A stretch of 23,837 nt of DNA. Source: a virus. Below, one piece after another: positions 7,619-14,786 of the stretch. Each line of letters starts with the position of its first letter. Position 1 is the stretch's first letter. The notes under the pieces were generated by a model. The model was not told the origin of the DNA and did not search any database. It worked only from the letters and a program-made list of their open reading frames with translations. Position numbers and translations under genes: made by a program. The DNA lies in IMG/VR virus record IMGVR_UViG_3300020057_000153, positions 1-23,837 of that record; one strand, written 5' to 3'.

Positions 7619-9322
7619 CTAAATTGTACGAATTCCGCGAGAAGAGTAAACGGACTTATTATCTTCTTCCTTCACCCAACCGGCCAGACACATAAGAAGA
7701 GTTATCACGGGGTCAATTTTTAATTTTTCGTGAGTCTTCCGAGGGAATACATTCCCGTTCGCATCTTCCTTGGCCACGACATTTCCCACACACCAACGTA
7801 ATAGTGGACTTCCGTTGTGTTCAAACTCCCCTTCACGAATCAGCGCATCTAAAGTCTTCATTGGCTCCGAAAAATTTGCAGTGGTCATTCTAAATTCTTG
7901 AGCGTCGAACTTCTTGGCCACTAATATTTGACCAAATTGAGTGGCGTTCCACGGGTCATAGAAAACGGAGTTAAGTTTTAAAGGTTTCACTGAGGCGATA
8001 AATTCCTTTTCAATAGTGTCGTAACTAATCGCCTCCCCTTTAGTAGCTATGAGGTGTCCAGAGCCGAGGCAGTTGGCGAGTAGTACGTTGTTAGATTCTT
8101 CTATCCGCACTTCTGGTATGAATGACTTCTCTAGAAATTTGTATTTAAACTTATCCGCACCTAAGGCAGTTTTATAAGGTATGCGAAATAAAAACCCCAT
8201 AGAAGTTAAATCCACCTTAGAAGATAAATCCACCGCAGCGAAACATCTAAGGCCACTTACAGACTCCCATGTTAATTCTTCATTGGCGCACTTATCCCAT
8301 TTAGCTAAATCGAAATAAGCATTGGCTTCAGATACCCAAATATTTAAATGTTTAGTTTTAAAGTTAGGTAAGTCACTCGGAGTTATTTTTGCCTTTTCAG
8401 ATTTTGCATGGAAAGTAATCGGATCTACTGAAACGCCGTAATTGGGATTTGCCTTTCTCCAGGTTCTCTCACTGTGGATATTATCAGTTTCATCCACAGT
8501 ATATACTAAGGAGAAAAATTGTTCGTCTAGGTGCTCTCCCATTGCCACTTTCTTGGCGTAGGAAGATTGAGAATACCCAATAGATTCCACCGACCTTCCG
8601 GCAGTGGTGATAGTTAATAGGAGCGAGTCATTACGCTTAGAAAGGCCGGAGGAAATAACCTCAAACAACTCTGTAGATACCGCATGTAATTCGTCAATGA
8701 CGCAAAGTATATCGTTAAGCCCATCTAAAGATTTATCATCACTAGATAGGGCACGGACAAAAGAGTTAGACCTATCGTGGATTATCTTGTGGGCCAATAC
8801 TTCCACTCCGGTGGACTCTAGGTATTTGGGGCAGGCCTTGGCCATGGCACGGGAAGAGTCTAGGACAATCCGCGCCTGATCGGTCTTGGTTGCGGCGCAG
8901 GAAATCTCATTCCCTTTAGGGTTATCTAACGCTAGAAAATATAGTACGGCCTGGGAGGCGAGTAAGCTTTTTCCATTCCCTCGGGGAAATTCTAAGTGAG
9001 CTACTCTAAACCTTCTCTCGCCGGTTCTGATATCCACCCACCCAGCAATATTCATAAAGGCAAAACATTGCCACGGCTCATAGGTTATGTTTTCAGTCTT
9101 CCAATTCTTACCTTTAACATGCTTAAATTTTTGAGTGAGTCTTAAGTATCTTTCCGCTTTATTTAAATCAAAGTAGAAAGTGGGGTTGTTAAAATCTTTG
9201 AAGTATCTCTTACAGGCCCCTATTACAAATTTGCAAGCGGGGATCTCCCCACTAACTACTTGGGTGGCATAAATATGACCGTCTGTGACAAAGGGGTAAT
9301 CCAGGGGGTCAATATCAATCAT
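7619..9322 (-). CDS. terL: Terminase large subunit (TerL)
   Basis: 567 residues from the ATG at 9322, whose ATGA overlap with the methyltransferase stop decides the start; a TTG at 9379 is less likely. The ATPase has Walker A FPRGNGKS (residues 112-119), Walker B ILCVIDE with Asp210-Glu211, and a coupling motif TITTAG near 238-243. The nuclease half has acidic landmarks in AAVDLSSKVD, FYDPWNA and KIDPVITLL, consistent with the RNase H-like metal site. It packages DNA through the portal and cuts concatemers. The small-subunit candidate is far away on the other strand (23228-23599). Confidence 0.97.
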   Translation of the reverse strand: MIDIDPLDYPFVTDGHIYATQVVSGEIPACKFVIGACKRYFKDFNNPTFYFDLNKAERYLRLTQKFKHVKGKNWKTENITYEPWQCFAFMNIAGWVDIRTGERRFRVAHLEFPRGNGKSLLASQAVLYFLALDNPKGNEISCAATKTDQARIVLDSSRAMAKACPKYLESTGVEVLAHKIIHDRSNSFVRALSSDDKSLDGLNDILCVIDELHAVSTELFEVISSGLSKRNDSLLLTITTAGRSVESIGYSQSSYAKKVAMGEHLDEQFFSLVYTVDETDNIHSERTWRKANPNYGVSVDPITFHAKSEKAKITPSDLPNFKTKHLNIWVSEANAYFDLAKWDKCANEELTWESVSGLRCFAAVDLSSKVDLTSMGFLFRIPYKTALGADKFKYKFLEKSFIPEVRIEESNNVLLANCLGSGHLIATKGEAISYDTIEKEFIASVKPLKLNSVFYDPWNATQFGQILVAKKFDAQEFRMTTANFSEPMKTLDALIREGEFEHNGSPLLRWCVGNVVAKEDANGNVFPRKTHEKLKIDPVITLLMCLAGWVKEEDNKSVYSSRGIRTI

Positions 9323-10302
9323 AGATCTACCGGATGCAGGCCGCACCTTAGTATGTGAATAATAACTTCGGTACACCAACCATTACCAATGGCCTTATAC
9401 GCGTGGGTTTTACTCACAGGGTTAAGATGAAACCAATCTGGTATGGTTTGAAGTCTGGCGCACTCTCTCACTGTGAGTTTTCTAAGAGTTATTCCCGTGG
9501 GGGAAATATTGGCCACTCCGTTTATAGATCTATTCCCCGAACTCCCTCCACTGCCTGTGGCAAGAGTGTTGGCCTTCCCTGAAATATTGGAGCGCCTGTC
9601 TATACCCCATGCCCTGCTAGAGGAAGAGTAGGCAAAGACAACTTGCTTTTGTGATTTAATTATATGGTCTTTTAAGGTGACTCCCTTAATTTCTGAGTCA
9701 TCTAGGCAAACCCTAGAGTTTAGTATTTGGTCAAACTCCCCAGGGGAGAAGATCATACTTTTATCTGGAGTGGATTCCAGTACGTCTTTTAATAATAATC
9801 GTCTATCTGTAGGTTGGGGTACGGAAAAATTGCACCAATAATACCGCTCCCGTTTCTGGGCGGAAACTAAGGCGGCGTTTATCAACACTGCCTCGTGCCC
9901 TATTAAAGATACAAATTGAGAGTAGAACTCTTTCTTCATTTTAACATTCTCAATAATATACTTTAAAGAGGGGTTGTGTTTCTGGCAGAGTTTTAATATC
10001 TCCATGCACTTTATAAGCAGACCGGAGCTTCCATTTAATCCCGAACCATCGCCCGCCACAGAAACACTCTGGCATGGGCTACCAAACACAACCCAGTCAT
10101 AAGGGCCGTGCGCCACTATGTCGGACTCCGTGATGGAATTAACATCATTCTTCCAACGCACTACCTGTACATTAAAGTCGGCCAACGCCCCCACCTGGCG
10201 ATCCGTTTCCACGGCATGTACTTCCACCTCTATACCTAATTTATTAAATGCTAGAGAAATACCCGATAGGCCGTCACATAAACTTAAAACTTTTAAAGTC
10301 AT
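9319..10302 (-). CDS. DNA (cytosine-5) methyltransferase
   Basis: 327 residues with canonical C5-methyltransferase motifs in order. They are I (LCDGLSGI, 8-15), II (VETD, 31-34), IV with catalytic Cys77 in GSPCQ, VI (ENV, 118-120), VIII (QKRER, 149-153), a target-recognition region about 160-270 with a Gly/Ser-rich stretch, IX (TVRECARLQTIPDWF) and X (KAIGNGW). No motif is missing, so it should be active. No partner restriction enzyme is visible. Its stop overlaps the TerL start (ATGA), placing it in the packaging operon. Protecting phage DNA from host restriction is the likely role; marking DNA for packaging is a less usual alternative. Confidence 0.96.
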   Translation of the reverse strand: MTLKVLSLCDGLSGISLAFNKLGIEVEVHAVETDRQVGALADFNVQVVRWKNDVNSITESDIVAHGPYDWVVFGSPCQSVSVAGDGSGLNGSSGLLIKCMEILKLCQKHNPSLKYIIENVKMKKEFYSQFVSLIGHEAVLINAALVSAQKRERYYWCNFSVPQPTDRRLLLKDVLESTPDKSMIFSPGEFDQILNSRVCLDDSEIKGVTLKDHIIKSQKQVVFAYSSSSRAWGIDRRSNISGKANTLATGSGGSSGNRSINGVANISPTGITLRKLTVRECARLQTIPDWFHLNPVSKTHAYKAIGNGWCTEVIIHILRCGLHPVDL

Positions 10303-10354
10303 AGTCTATATATTTAGCAATCTGTTGGGGGGTTTGAAAACAATTTAATTTTAA

Positions 10355-10552
10355 CTAAGGGCGGATTAATTCAAATAGCTTCTTGGGGTTTTTCTTTAGT
10401 AGTTCCTGCGCCAACTTATTAGAAATTTCCACCGCCTTTTGACGCTCTTTCTTTAGCAATTCGCACTCCTTTTTTAAGGCCAAATAATCCGCCAAAACAT
10501 AGGTCAAAAGAAGGGTTAAAATTAGATCAAAAAAGAGCCTCAAAATACGCAT
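10355..10552 (-). CDS. Small membrane-anchored coiled-coil protein
   Basis: 65 residues from the ATG at 10552; an upstream TTG at 10579 is possible. Residues about 3-24 (ILRLFFDLILTLLLTYVLADYL) are one membrane span. A highly charged Lys/Glu helix then runs to the end (KKECELLKKERQKAV...). The topology resembles inner-membrane spanins and other small phage membrane proteins, but no lysis genes are nearby and no family is recognised. It is the first gene of the leftward operon, so it would be transcribed from the promoter at 10646-10674. Confidence 0.6.
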   Translation of the reverse strand: MRILRLFFDLILTLLLTYVLADYLALKKECELLKKERQKAVEISNKLAQELLKKNPKKLFELIRP

Positions 10553-10620
10553 GAAAAACCATACTAATTCAGGGGCCAAAAAGGTAGTGAAAATGTAAAA
10601 ATAACCGGATTTTGGGTAAG

Positions 10621-10648
10621 CTTGTATTCAACGATTGTTGACTACAAG
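10621..10648. promoter_or_regulatory. 28-bp dyad, candidate operator
   Basis: Outer arms CTTGTA/TACAAG and inner arms TCAAC/GTTGA are symmetric about a central GATT; 24 of 28 positions obey the symmetry. The dyad covers the -35 of the rightward promoter and touches the -10 of the leftward promoter, the placement expected for a dimeric repressor that controls both. No repressor gene is evident in the window. Confidence 0.6.
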
Positions 10649-10666
10649 TTAGCATATTGCTTTTAT
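10638..10666 (+). promoter_or_regulatory. Putative rightward sigma70 promoter
   Basis: TTGACT (10638-10643), a 17-nt spacer, then TTTTAT (10661-10666). The -35 matches 5 of 6 and the -10 matches 4 of 6. Transcription would start near 10673 and meet the GC hairpin at 10824-10857. Confidence 0.45.
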
Positions 10667-10674
10667 GGTGTCAA
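10646..10674 (-). promoter_or_regulatory. Putative leftward sigma70 promoter with extended -10
   Basis: Perfect TTGACA (10674-10669), a 17-nt spacer, then TAACTT (10651-10646) preceded by TGC, an extended -10. It would drive the small membrane protein, methyltransferase, TerL and head genes. Its -35 overlaps the spacer and -10 area of the rightward promoter. Confidence 0.45.
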
Positions 10675-11091
10675 ATACGACTTTTTAAAATATATGCGCA
10701 CCTCCTCGAAAAAAAAAAAAAAAAAATTTCGAAAAAAAAAAAAGTAACTGCGTCTTTTCTTTTTGACCTACCAAAAAAAAGAAAAATATTCTTCTTTACT
10801 TATTGTAATCACGTGATAAACTGCCCTGTACGGGCGGTCGGCACGACCTGTACAGGGTTTTCGCGCGTATGTATTGAATGTAAATCTTAACCCTTAAACC
10901 AGGTTTAGGATTAAAAAATAAATAAAAATTTTCTTTACGTGCGGCGATTTGCCAAGTGACACATTCGCGTATTCCAAAATATTTATCTTAAATTTTTGAG
11001 TGTGAAATGACTTTTATTTTTTGGGTTATATTTCCCCTCTCTTTTTGGGGCCAAATTCCTCCCTTCTTTTTACCTACATATTTAATTGCAA
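10675..11091. other. Gene-free control region with A-tracts and dyads
   Basis: No credible gene is seen. The region holds A18 (10709-10726) and A12 (10732-10743) separated by TTTCG, the hairpin described separately, and a 17-bp dyad CCTTAAACC-A-GGTTTAGG (10893-10909). The nonamer TAAACCAGG of that dyad recurs at 11226-11234 just before the helicase start. Phased A-tracts and AT-rich DNA beside a replicative helicase would suit an origin, but no iteron set is visible, so this is a weak inference. Confidence 0.4.
10824..10861 (+). terminator. GC-rich hairpin with short T-run, candidate terminator
   Basis: CCCTGTAC (10824-10831) pairs with GTACAGGG (10850-10857), and an inner stem GGTCG/CGACC closes on a 3-nt loop. 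TTTT follows (10858-10861). It could terminate rightward transcripts from the 10638 promoter. The T-run is short, so an operator or RNA-structural role is an alternative. Confidence 0.5.
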
Positions 11092-11120
11092 TTGACAGTA
11101 AAGTTTCAGGTTGATAGAAA
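11092..11120 (+). promoter_or_regulatory. Putative promoter of the replication/array operon
   Basis: Perfect TTGACA (11092-11097), a 17-nt spacer, then TAGAAA (11115-11120) preceded by TGA, an extended -10. Transcription would begin near 11127 and give a 5' leader of about 117 nt before the helicase ATG. Confidence 0.55.
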
Positions 11121-11134
11121 GAATATTCCTGGAA

Positions 11135-11220
11135 AGTAAATTTAGTGATGGGGGGTGGAGTGTTCCAACACTTTTCCCCTGTCCGCCTTTACCACTGGGA
11201 AGGTGTTACTAAACTTTTAC
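11135..11220 (+). promoter_or_regulatory. Structured 5' leader of the helicase mRNA
   Basis: GTAAATTTAGT (from about 11136) can pair imperfectly with ACTAAACTTTTAC (11208-11220). Enclosed is a hairpin in which AGTGTT/AACACT (11159-11164 and 11167-11172) is extended by GGGG/CCCC (11152-11155 and 11176-11179). It may control translation of the first gene; no known riboswitch is recognised. Confidence 0.35.
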
Positions 11221-11243
11221 TTACCTAAACCAGGAACCTAAAA

Positions 11244-12830
11244 ATGAATTTAGATACCATCGCATTAAAATTTGGCGTGGAGAGAAGAGGCACTAAATAT
11301 AAAACCTCCACTATGTCCAGCTTCAAAGAGAAAACTTATGTCCATCAAAAGATAAGTTCCGTTTTAAGTAAATCCGAACTACTCCCATTTTTAATCCAGC
11401 ACTATAAGGACTTAGATTCGCTGGTTGAGTTAATACTGGCCGGGGCCAAGGTTCGTGAAATTCCCACAGAGGTTCTAGATTGGGTTACTGAATACATCAC
11501 GCCAATACATGACAACCACGGAGGATTTTCTTTTGTAGATAGTCGAACCGGCATGACGGTTGTAATGGACGCTAAGTTTTATTTAGCAGCAGTGAAGAGT
11601 GAAGTACTTGGTATGAGCTTAGATAAATTAAGGTTATCCGCAATACCTGCCTTTAAGACTTATAACCCCCAGATTCAACCAGGTATGCAGGTATCTGCGA
11701 CGGTTGATAAAATGACCGGCAGAGAGATTTTTGAGATAAACCGATACAATCCCCCCATTTGGATATCGAAACCTCAAATTAAGGCGGATAAGTTGGTCAT
11801 ACCGACGATTTTAGATATGTTTCTCGTCCACCTTTTCCCAATACCTCAAAATAAGTTGGAAGCACTGCATTGGTTATACCACGCCACTTTCAGTAGACGT
11901 TCGCAGGTTATACTAGTTCTCTGTGGTAAACAGGGTATTGGTAAATCTATTTTCGGGGATAGTTTGTGCGCCGCCATGGTGGGAAGACACAACCACGCCA
12001 CCGCCCCGAGGAGTTTAACTAAAAAAGAATTCAACGATTGTTATGACGAAAAGAGAATTGTATTAATTGAGGAAATAGATATTAGGGAAGAGGAAGGGCC
12101 TTCGGCCAAGGCGGAAGTTAATGATCGGCTAAAGGCCTTTAGTAATGATGTGATTAGTGTCGAAGGGAAAGGCATTAGAGCTAGAACTATTATCAACTTC
12201 GCCTCCACAGTTATTACTAGTAATAAAACCAAATCAATTCCAATCATGGTGCCCGACGAGAGGCGATTTCTATGTATAGAAACCGGACACACTCCTCTGA
12301 AAGAGGTGATGAATCCAGAACTAATAACAAGTTTAGTAGAGCAATTAGAAGATCCCGAGGGGAAAGTGGTACAGCAATTTGGGGAGTGGCTCAGAGAGTT
12401 TGGTAACTTACAAGAGGAAGGGGGAGAGTTTAGAATGGTTCACTCCCAAATTAAGTACGATATGTATATGAGTGGAATACCGCTATCTATGAAACAAGTA
12501 GTGGAGCACATAAGAAAAAGAAAGGAAGGGGCCAGAGAAGATCTTGAACTAGAGATGAACTCACCCCTGTCTAAATTACCAGGGTATAAATTAGATATGT
12601 TAGAGGAGTGGCACGGGGTGACCATTAAGGAATTAGTAGAGGCCAGTAAAGTAGTGAGGGGGAGAGAAAAGATCTATGCGCGGGAAGAGGCCATAAGGGA
12701 ATTTCTAAGGGATCACTTAGAGGCACCGCCGGAGTTTTTACCTTTAGTTTATTTTAGTGAGTCGGATAAAGATTTCCTTTATTTTTCTAAAGTGGATAAC
12801 GGAGAAGGGGTTGAGGATGAAATACTATGA
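11244..12830 (+). CDS. SF3-type replicative helicase (phage primase-helicase-like)
   Basis: 528 residues. The centre has Walker A GKQGIGKS (228-235), Walker B IVLIEEID (272-279) and an SF3 motif C with a sensor Asn in TVITSNKTKSIP (about 322-333). It ends with Arg340/Arg341 in PDERR, a likely arginine finger. This is the D5/DUF5906-like AAA+ helicase used by phages to unwind DNA at replication forks. The N-terminal 180 residues show no clear primase catalytic motif, so primase activity is not claimed. Its stop overlaps the next start (ATGA), making it the head of the long rightward coupled operon. An AGGA lies about 10 nt before the ATG. Confidence 0.9.
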   Translation: MNLDTIALKFGVERRGTKYKTSTMSSFKEKTYVHQKISSVLSKSELLPFLIQHYKDLDSLVELILAGAKVREIPTEVLDWVTEYITPIHDNHGGFSFVDSRTGMTVVMDAKFYLAAVKSEVLGMSLDKLRLSAIPAFKTYNPQIQPGMQVSATVDKMTGREIFEINRYNPPIWISKPQIKADKLVIPTILDMFLVHLFPIPQNKLEALHWLYHATFSRRSQVILVLCGKQGIGKSIFGDSLCAAMVGRHNHATAPRSLTKKEFNDCYDEKRIVLIEEIDIREEEGPSAKAEVNDRLKAFSNDVISVEGKGIRARTIINFASTVITSNKTKSIPIMVPDERRFLCIETGHTPLKEVMNPELITSLVEQLEDPEGKVVQQFGEWLREFGNLQEEGGEFRMVHSQIKYDMYMSGIPLSMKQVVEHIRKRKEGAREDLELEMNSPLSKLPGYKLDMLEEWHGVTIKELVEASKVVRGREKIYAREEAIREFLRDHLEAPPEFLPLVYFSESDKDFLYFSKVDNGEGVEDEIL

Positions 12831-12940
12831 CTGAAATATTAACTTCCCTTGCGGTGAGCTGGATTCTCATACTCGGGACTTGTGTAATTCTCTTTTCGCT
12901 GAAATGTTTTCTTATTAAATTATCGGGTGAGAAATTATGA
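12827..12940 (+). CDS. Membrane miniprotein, copy 1
   Basis: 37 residues beginning MTEILTSLAVSWILILG and ending KLSGEKL. It is one hydrophobic span with a basic C-terminal end. It overlaps the helicase stop and the next start by ATGA at both ends, so it is locked into translation of the operon. It is the most diverged of four homologues (others at 13445, 15776 and 20422); the shared pattern is 'xxLTSIALxxxFxLWxxVIxSLxxxxxKLxGEK'. The conservation of length, frame and coupling across four copies supports it being real. Function unknown; a small toxin, holin-like or membrane-effector role is speculation. Confidence 0.7.
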   Translation: MTEILTSLAVSWILILGTCVILFSLKCFLIKLSGEKL

Positions 12941-13203
12941 AAGACGCAGAAAATAAATTTATTAGTTTTTTGGAAGAGGAGGGAGTTTTGGAAGAACTCG
13001 AAACTAACTTTGTGAATAGCTGGGGAAACAATGGTTTTATTGTCTTTAAAGCTTGGATTAAATCTGCTAACCCCCGTGATTTCACCCTCTTTGCTTTTTT
13101 TCGGGGCCATGCGAACGAGGAAATAAAACGGAGAGAGGAAGAAAAATGGCGCGCGATTCACTATAAATGGCAGGATTTTATCAAACAGGATGGTGCAGAA
13201 TGA
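12937..13203 (+). CDS. MKDAEN-family protein, copy 1
   Basis: 88 residues, acidic, with no membrane span. The family pattern is MKDAENKFIxFLEExGVLEE at the N-terminus, a middle 'AWIKSANPRDF' block, an aromatic 'FAFFRGHA' block, and a C-terminus WQDFIKQDGAE. Conserved Trp, Phe and Lys residues suggest a small globular fold. It is coupled to its neighbours by ATGA at both ends. The closest relatives are the other copies at 13200, 14534, 15218 and 15537. I do not recognise an outside family; function unknown. Confidence 0.75.
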   Translation: MKDAENKFISFLEEEGVLEELETNFVNSWGNNGFIVFKAWIKSANPRDFTLFAFFRGHANEEIKRREEEKWRAIHYKWQDFIKQDGAE

Positions 13204-13448
13204 AAGACGCAGAAGATAAATTTATTAAGTTTTTAAAAGATAGAAATCTTTTTGAAGCATTTAAAACTAACTTTGACCTTAGAGGGGAAGAATTCCTAGA
13301 AGAATTTCTTGGGAGGTCGCGACCTATGGATTATGTTAGTTATGCTTTTGATTGGGGCAGTGGTGACGAAAAATTTAAAGAGTTTCTAAAGTGGGAGAAA
13401 CTCCATATTGAATGGCGTGAGTATATTAAATTGCATGGTGCAGAATGA
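13200..13448 (+). CDS. MKDAEN-family protein, copy 2 (divergent)
   Basis: 82 residues from the ATG at 13200, which overlaps the previous stop (ATGA); an earlier in-frame ATG at 13167 lies inside the previous gene and is rejected. The N-terminal MKDAEDKFIKFLKD and C-terminal 'EWREYIKLHGAE' keep the family shape, but the middle differs (RGEEFLEEFLGRSRPMDYVSYAF). This suggests faster divergence of the central part while the ends that carry translation signals are preserved. Function unknown. Confidence 0.7.
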   Translation: MKDAEDKFIKFLKDRNLFEAFKTNFDLRGEEFLEEFLGRSRPMDYVSYAFDWGSGDEKFKEFLKWEKLHIEWREYIKLHGAE

Positions 13449-13558
13449 AAGACGTATTAACTGCAATCGCCTTATACATGTTTTTTTATCTTTCGGCGTA
13501 TGTTATTTTTTCACTGGTGATATGGATTATTAATAAATTAATAGGTGAGAAATTATGA
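13445..13558 (+). CDS. Membrane miniprotein, copy 2
   Basis: 37 residues, MKDVLTAIALYMFFYLSAY through IINKLIGEKL. One membrane span of about 22 residues is followed by a short basic tail. ATGA overlaps join it to the genes on both sides, and GGTGAG shortly before its end serves as the SD for the next ATG. It is closest to copy 3 (15776) in its C-terminal half (WIINKLxGEK). Function unknown. Confidence 0.7.
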   Translation: MKDVLTAIALYMFFYLSAYVIFSLVIWIINKLIGEKL

Positions 13559-13725
13559 GTGCATTAAGGGATTATTTCGGAGTAGGCGACACTCCCGACG
13601 ACTATTACTCTTTGAATGTTTGGTGGAATGTTGTGACTAATAATTTTTATTTTAGGTATAACGGGGTTTTGCCGCCAAAACCTTATCAGTGTGTTCTTTT
13701 AGGAAAGCTGCCGGTGATAATATGA
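13555..13725 (+). CDS. Small hypothetical protein, 56 residues
   Basis: The frame MSALRDYFGVGDTPDDYYSL ends KLPVII and overlaps both neighbours by ATGA. It is rich in aromatic residues (Tyr, Trp, Phe) with 'NVWWNVVTNNFYFRYNG', suggesting a small beta-rich fold. It is a singleton in the array and belongs to none of the three repeated families. Coupling at both ends is the main support for translation. Confidence 0.55.
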   Translation: MSALRDYFGVGDTPDDYYSLNVWWNVVTNNFYFRYNGVLPPKPYQCVLLGKLPVII

Positions 13726-14537
13726 AAGTAACATTTAAAGACGATTATGTTTTATTTAGTAACAAAAACGGTTCTTATCATTTATCAACAAAGCAGTTTA
13801 AATCAATGGGACGTGAAAACTCCATTTTGTTTGCAGAACGGGAGATTAATAAAAAGAATCATTCGATTTATATTAAAAAAACTATTAACTTTAATGATGC
13901 CCGTGCAATAGGGTTATGTGAGTATGGAATTAAAGATTTTTGTGATGAACTAAATCTCGATATTTCTAAAACATACAAACTCAGTTATCTAGTAAATAAG
14001 CTAACTGTACGAATTATTAATAAGTATCTAGATGAATGTTTGAAGTTATTTGATAAAGATATTTTTAAATCATTTGGAGGTGCTATTGGGTATCTTGAGT
14101 GTACTGGTTCAAGAATGCCGGTTGTTTTCAAAAGTGGTATTTTTTCAGATCGCATACTTTATTTAATGGCCTGTGATTTTGCTTATTCCACACTACATAT
14201 TTTTGAAAAAGAATTGCCTAACGACAAGCGACCAAGGTTGGCCATCGAGGCAAGATTGGATTGGTTAGAGGGAAAAATAACGGACAAAGAGTTAGAAGAT
14301 GCTGCACATTCTGCTAAACACTCTGCCTCCTATTCTGCCGATAATTATGCCTCCTATTCTCCTTCCAGTTCTGCCGCCTATTCTGCCTTCTATTCTGCCG
14401 ATAATTATGTCCTATCTGCCGCTATTTCTACCGCTGCTGCTGCTTCTTATAGTGAGGACGCTGTTCGAACTGCTGAATTCTACAAGAAGCAAAAGAACTA
14501 TGTAATTTTCATGCTGTGTTTGGAGGGTCTAAAATGA
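13722..14537 (+). CDS. Hypothetical protein with an Ala/Ser/Tyr-rich repeat region
   Basis: 271 residues from the ATG at 13722, chosen because it overlaps the previous stop (ATGA); the in-frame ATG at 13689 lies inside the preceding gene. Residues about 1-180 look globular (e.g. 'GAIGYLECTGSRMPVVF'). Residues about 190-250 are low-complexity with repeats such as SASYSADNYASYS and SAFYSADNYV. At DNA level a 19-nt unit recurs with a 60-bp period (14331-14349 and 14391-14409). Similar Ala-rich repeats are common in phage and plasmid proteins of unknown function. It is the largest member of the array. Confidence 0.65.
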   Translation: MKVTFKDDYVLFSNKNGSYHLSTKQFKSMGRENSILFAEREINKKNHSIYIKKTINFNDARAIGLCEYGIKDFCDELNLDISKTYKLSYLVNKLTVRIINKYLDECLKLFDKDIFKSFGGAIGYLECTGSRMPVVFKSGIFSDRILYLMACDFAYSTLHIFEKELPNDKRPRLAIEARLDWLEGKITDKELEDAAHSAKHSASYSADNYASYSPSSSAAYSAFYSADNYVLSAAISTAAAASYSEDAVRTAEFYKKQKNYVIFMLCLEGLK

Positions 14538-14773
14538 AAGATGCAGAAAATAAATTTATTAAGTTTTTAGAAGAGAAGAAAGTTCTGGAAGAATTCAAAG
14601 CTAGCCTTAAAAACACTAGAGGCTTCGACGATCCTAAGGTTTGGCTCAAATCGGTTAATCCTAGCCATTGCATTAGTTTAGCTTTCTACTGGGGCCATGC
14701 GGGCGAGTGGGGAAAATGGAGCGCGATTAACAATGAATGGCAGGATTTTATTAAACAGGATGGTGCAAAATGA
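14534..14773 (+). CDS. MKDAEN-family protein, copy 3
   Basis: 79 residues from the ATG at 14534 (ATGA overlap with the previous stop). It follows the family consensus closely: MKDAENKFIKFLEEKKVLEE, then 'VWLKSVNPSHCISLAFYWGHAGE' and 'NNEWQDFIKQDGAK'. The last 43 nt, with the start of the next gene, form the left copy of an exact 56-bp direct repeat. The gene is coupled to the WDGY gene downstream. Function unknown. Confidence 0.75.
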   Translation: MKDAENKFIKFLEEKKVLEEFKASLKNTRGFDDPKVWLKSVNPSHCISLAFYWGHAGEWGKWSAINNEWQDFIKQDGAK

Positions 14774-14786
14774 AAGATGCAGAAAA
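14731..14786 (+). repeat. Exact 56-bp direct repeat, left copy
   Basis: Positions 14731-14786 are identical to 15179-15234, 448 bp apart. The repeat spans the 3' end of one MKDAEN gene, the ATGA junction and the first 17 nt of the next gene. It brackets the body of the WDGY gene. Confidence 0.9.

Noticed and set aside
9323-9379. 19-residue N-terminal extension of TerL from a TTG
   Set aside because: The ATG at 9322 makes an ATGA overlap with the methyltransferase stop, and the extension lies wholly inside that gene.
10355-10552. Inner-membrane spanin assignment for the small coiled-coil protein
   Set aside because: Topology fits, but there is no lysis cassette nearby and no outer-membrane partner, so the name would be unsupported.
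10701-10710. Perfect AGGAGGTG on the minus strand
   Set aside because: It lies upstream of the leftward promoter and no ATG, GTG or TTG follows at usable spacing, so it is probably chance.
10657-10890. Open frame of 77 codons across the A-tracts in the control region
   Set aside because: It has no SD, is lysine-rich only because it crosses A18 and A12, has no family-like pattern and runs through a strong hairpin.
14299-14505. Leu/Pro-rich hydrophobic frame inside the 13722-14537 gene
   Set aside because: It arises from the repeated YSA-coding triplets read in another frame, and the host gene is better supported by ATGA junctions.
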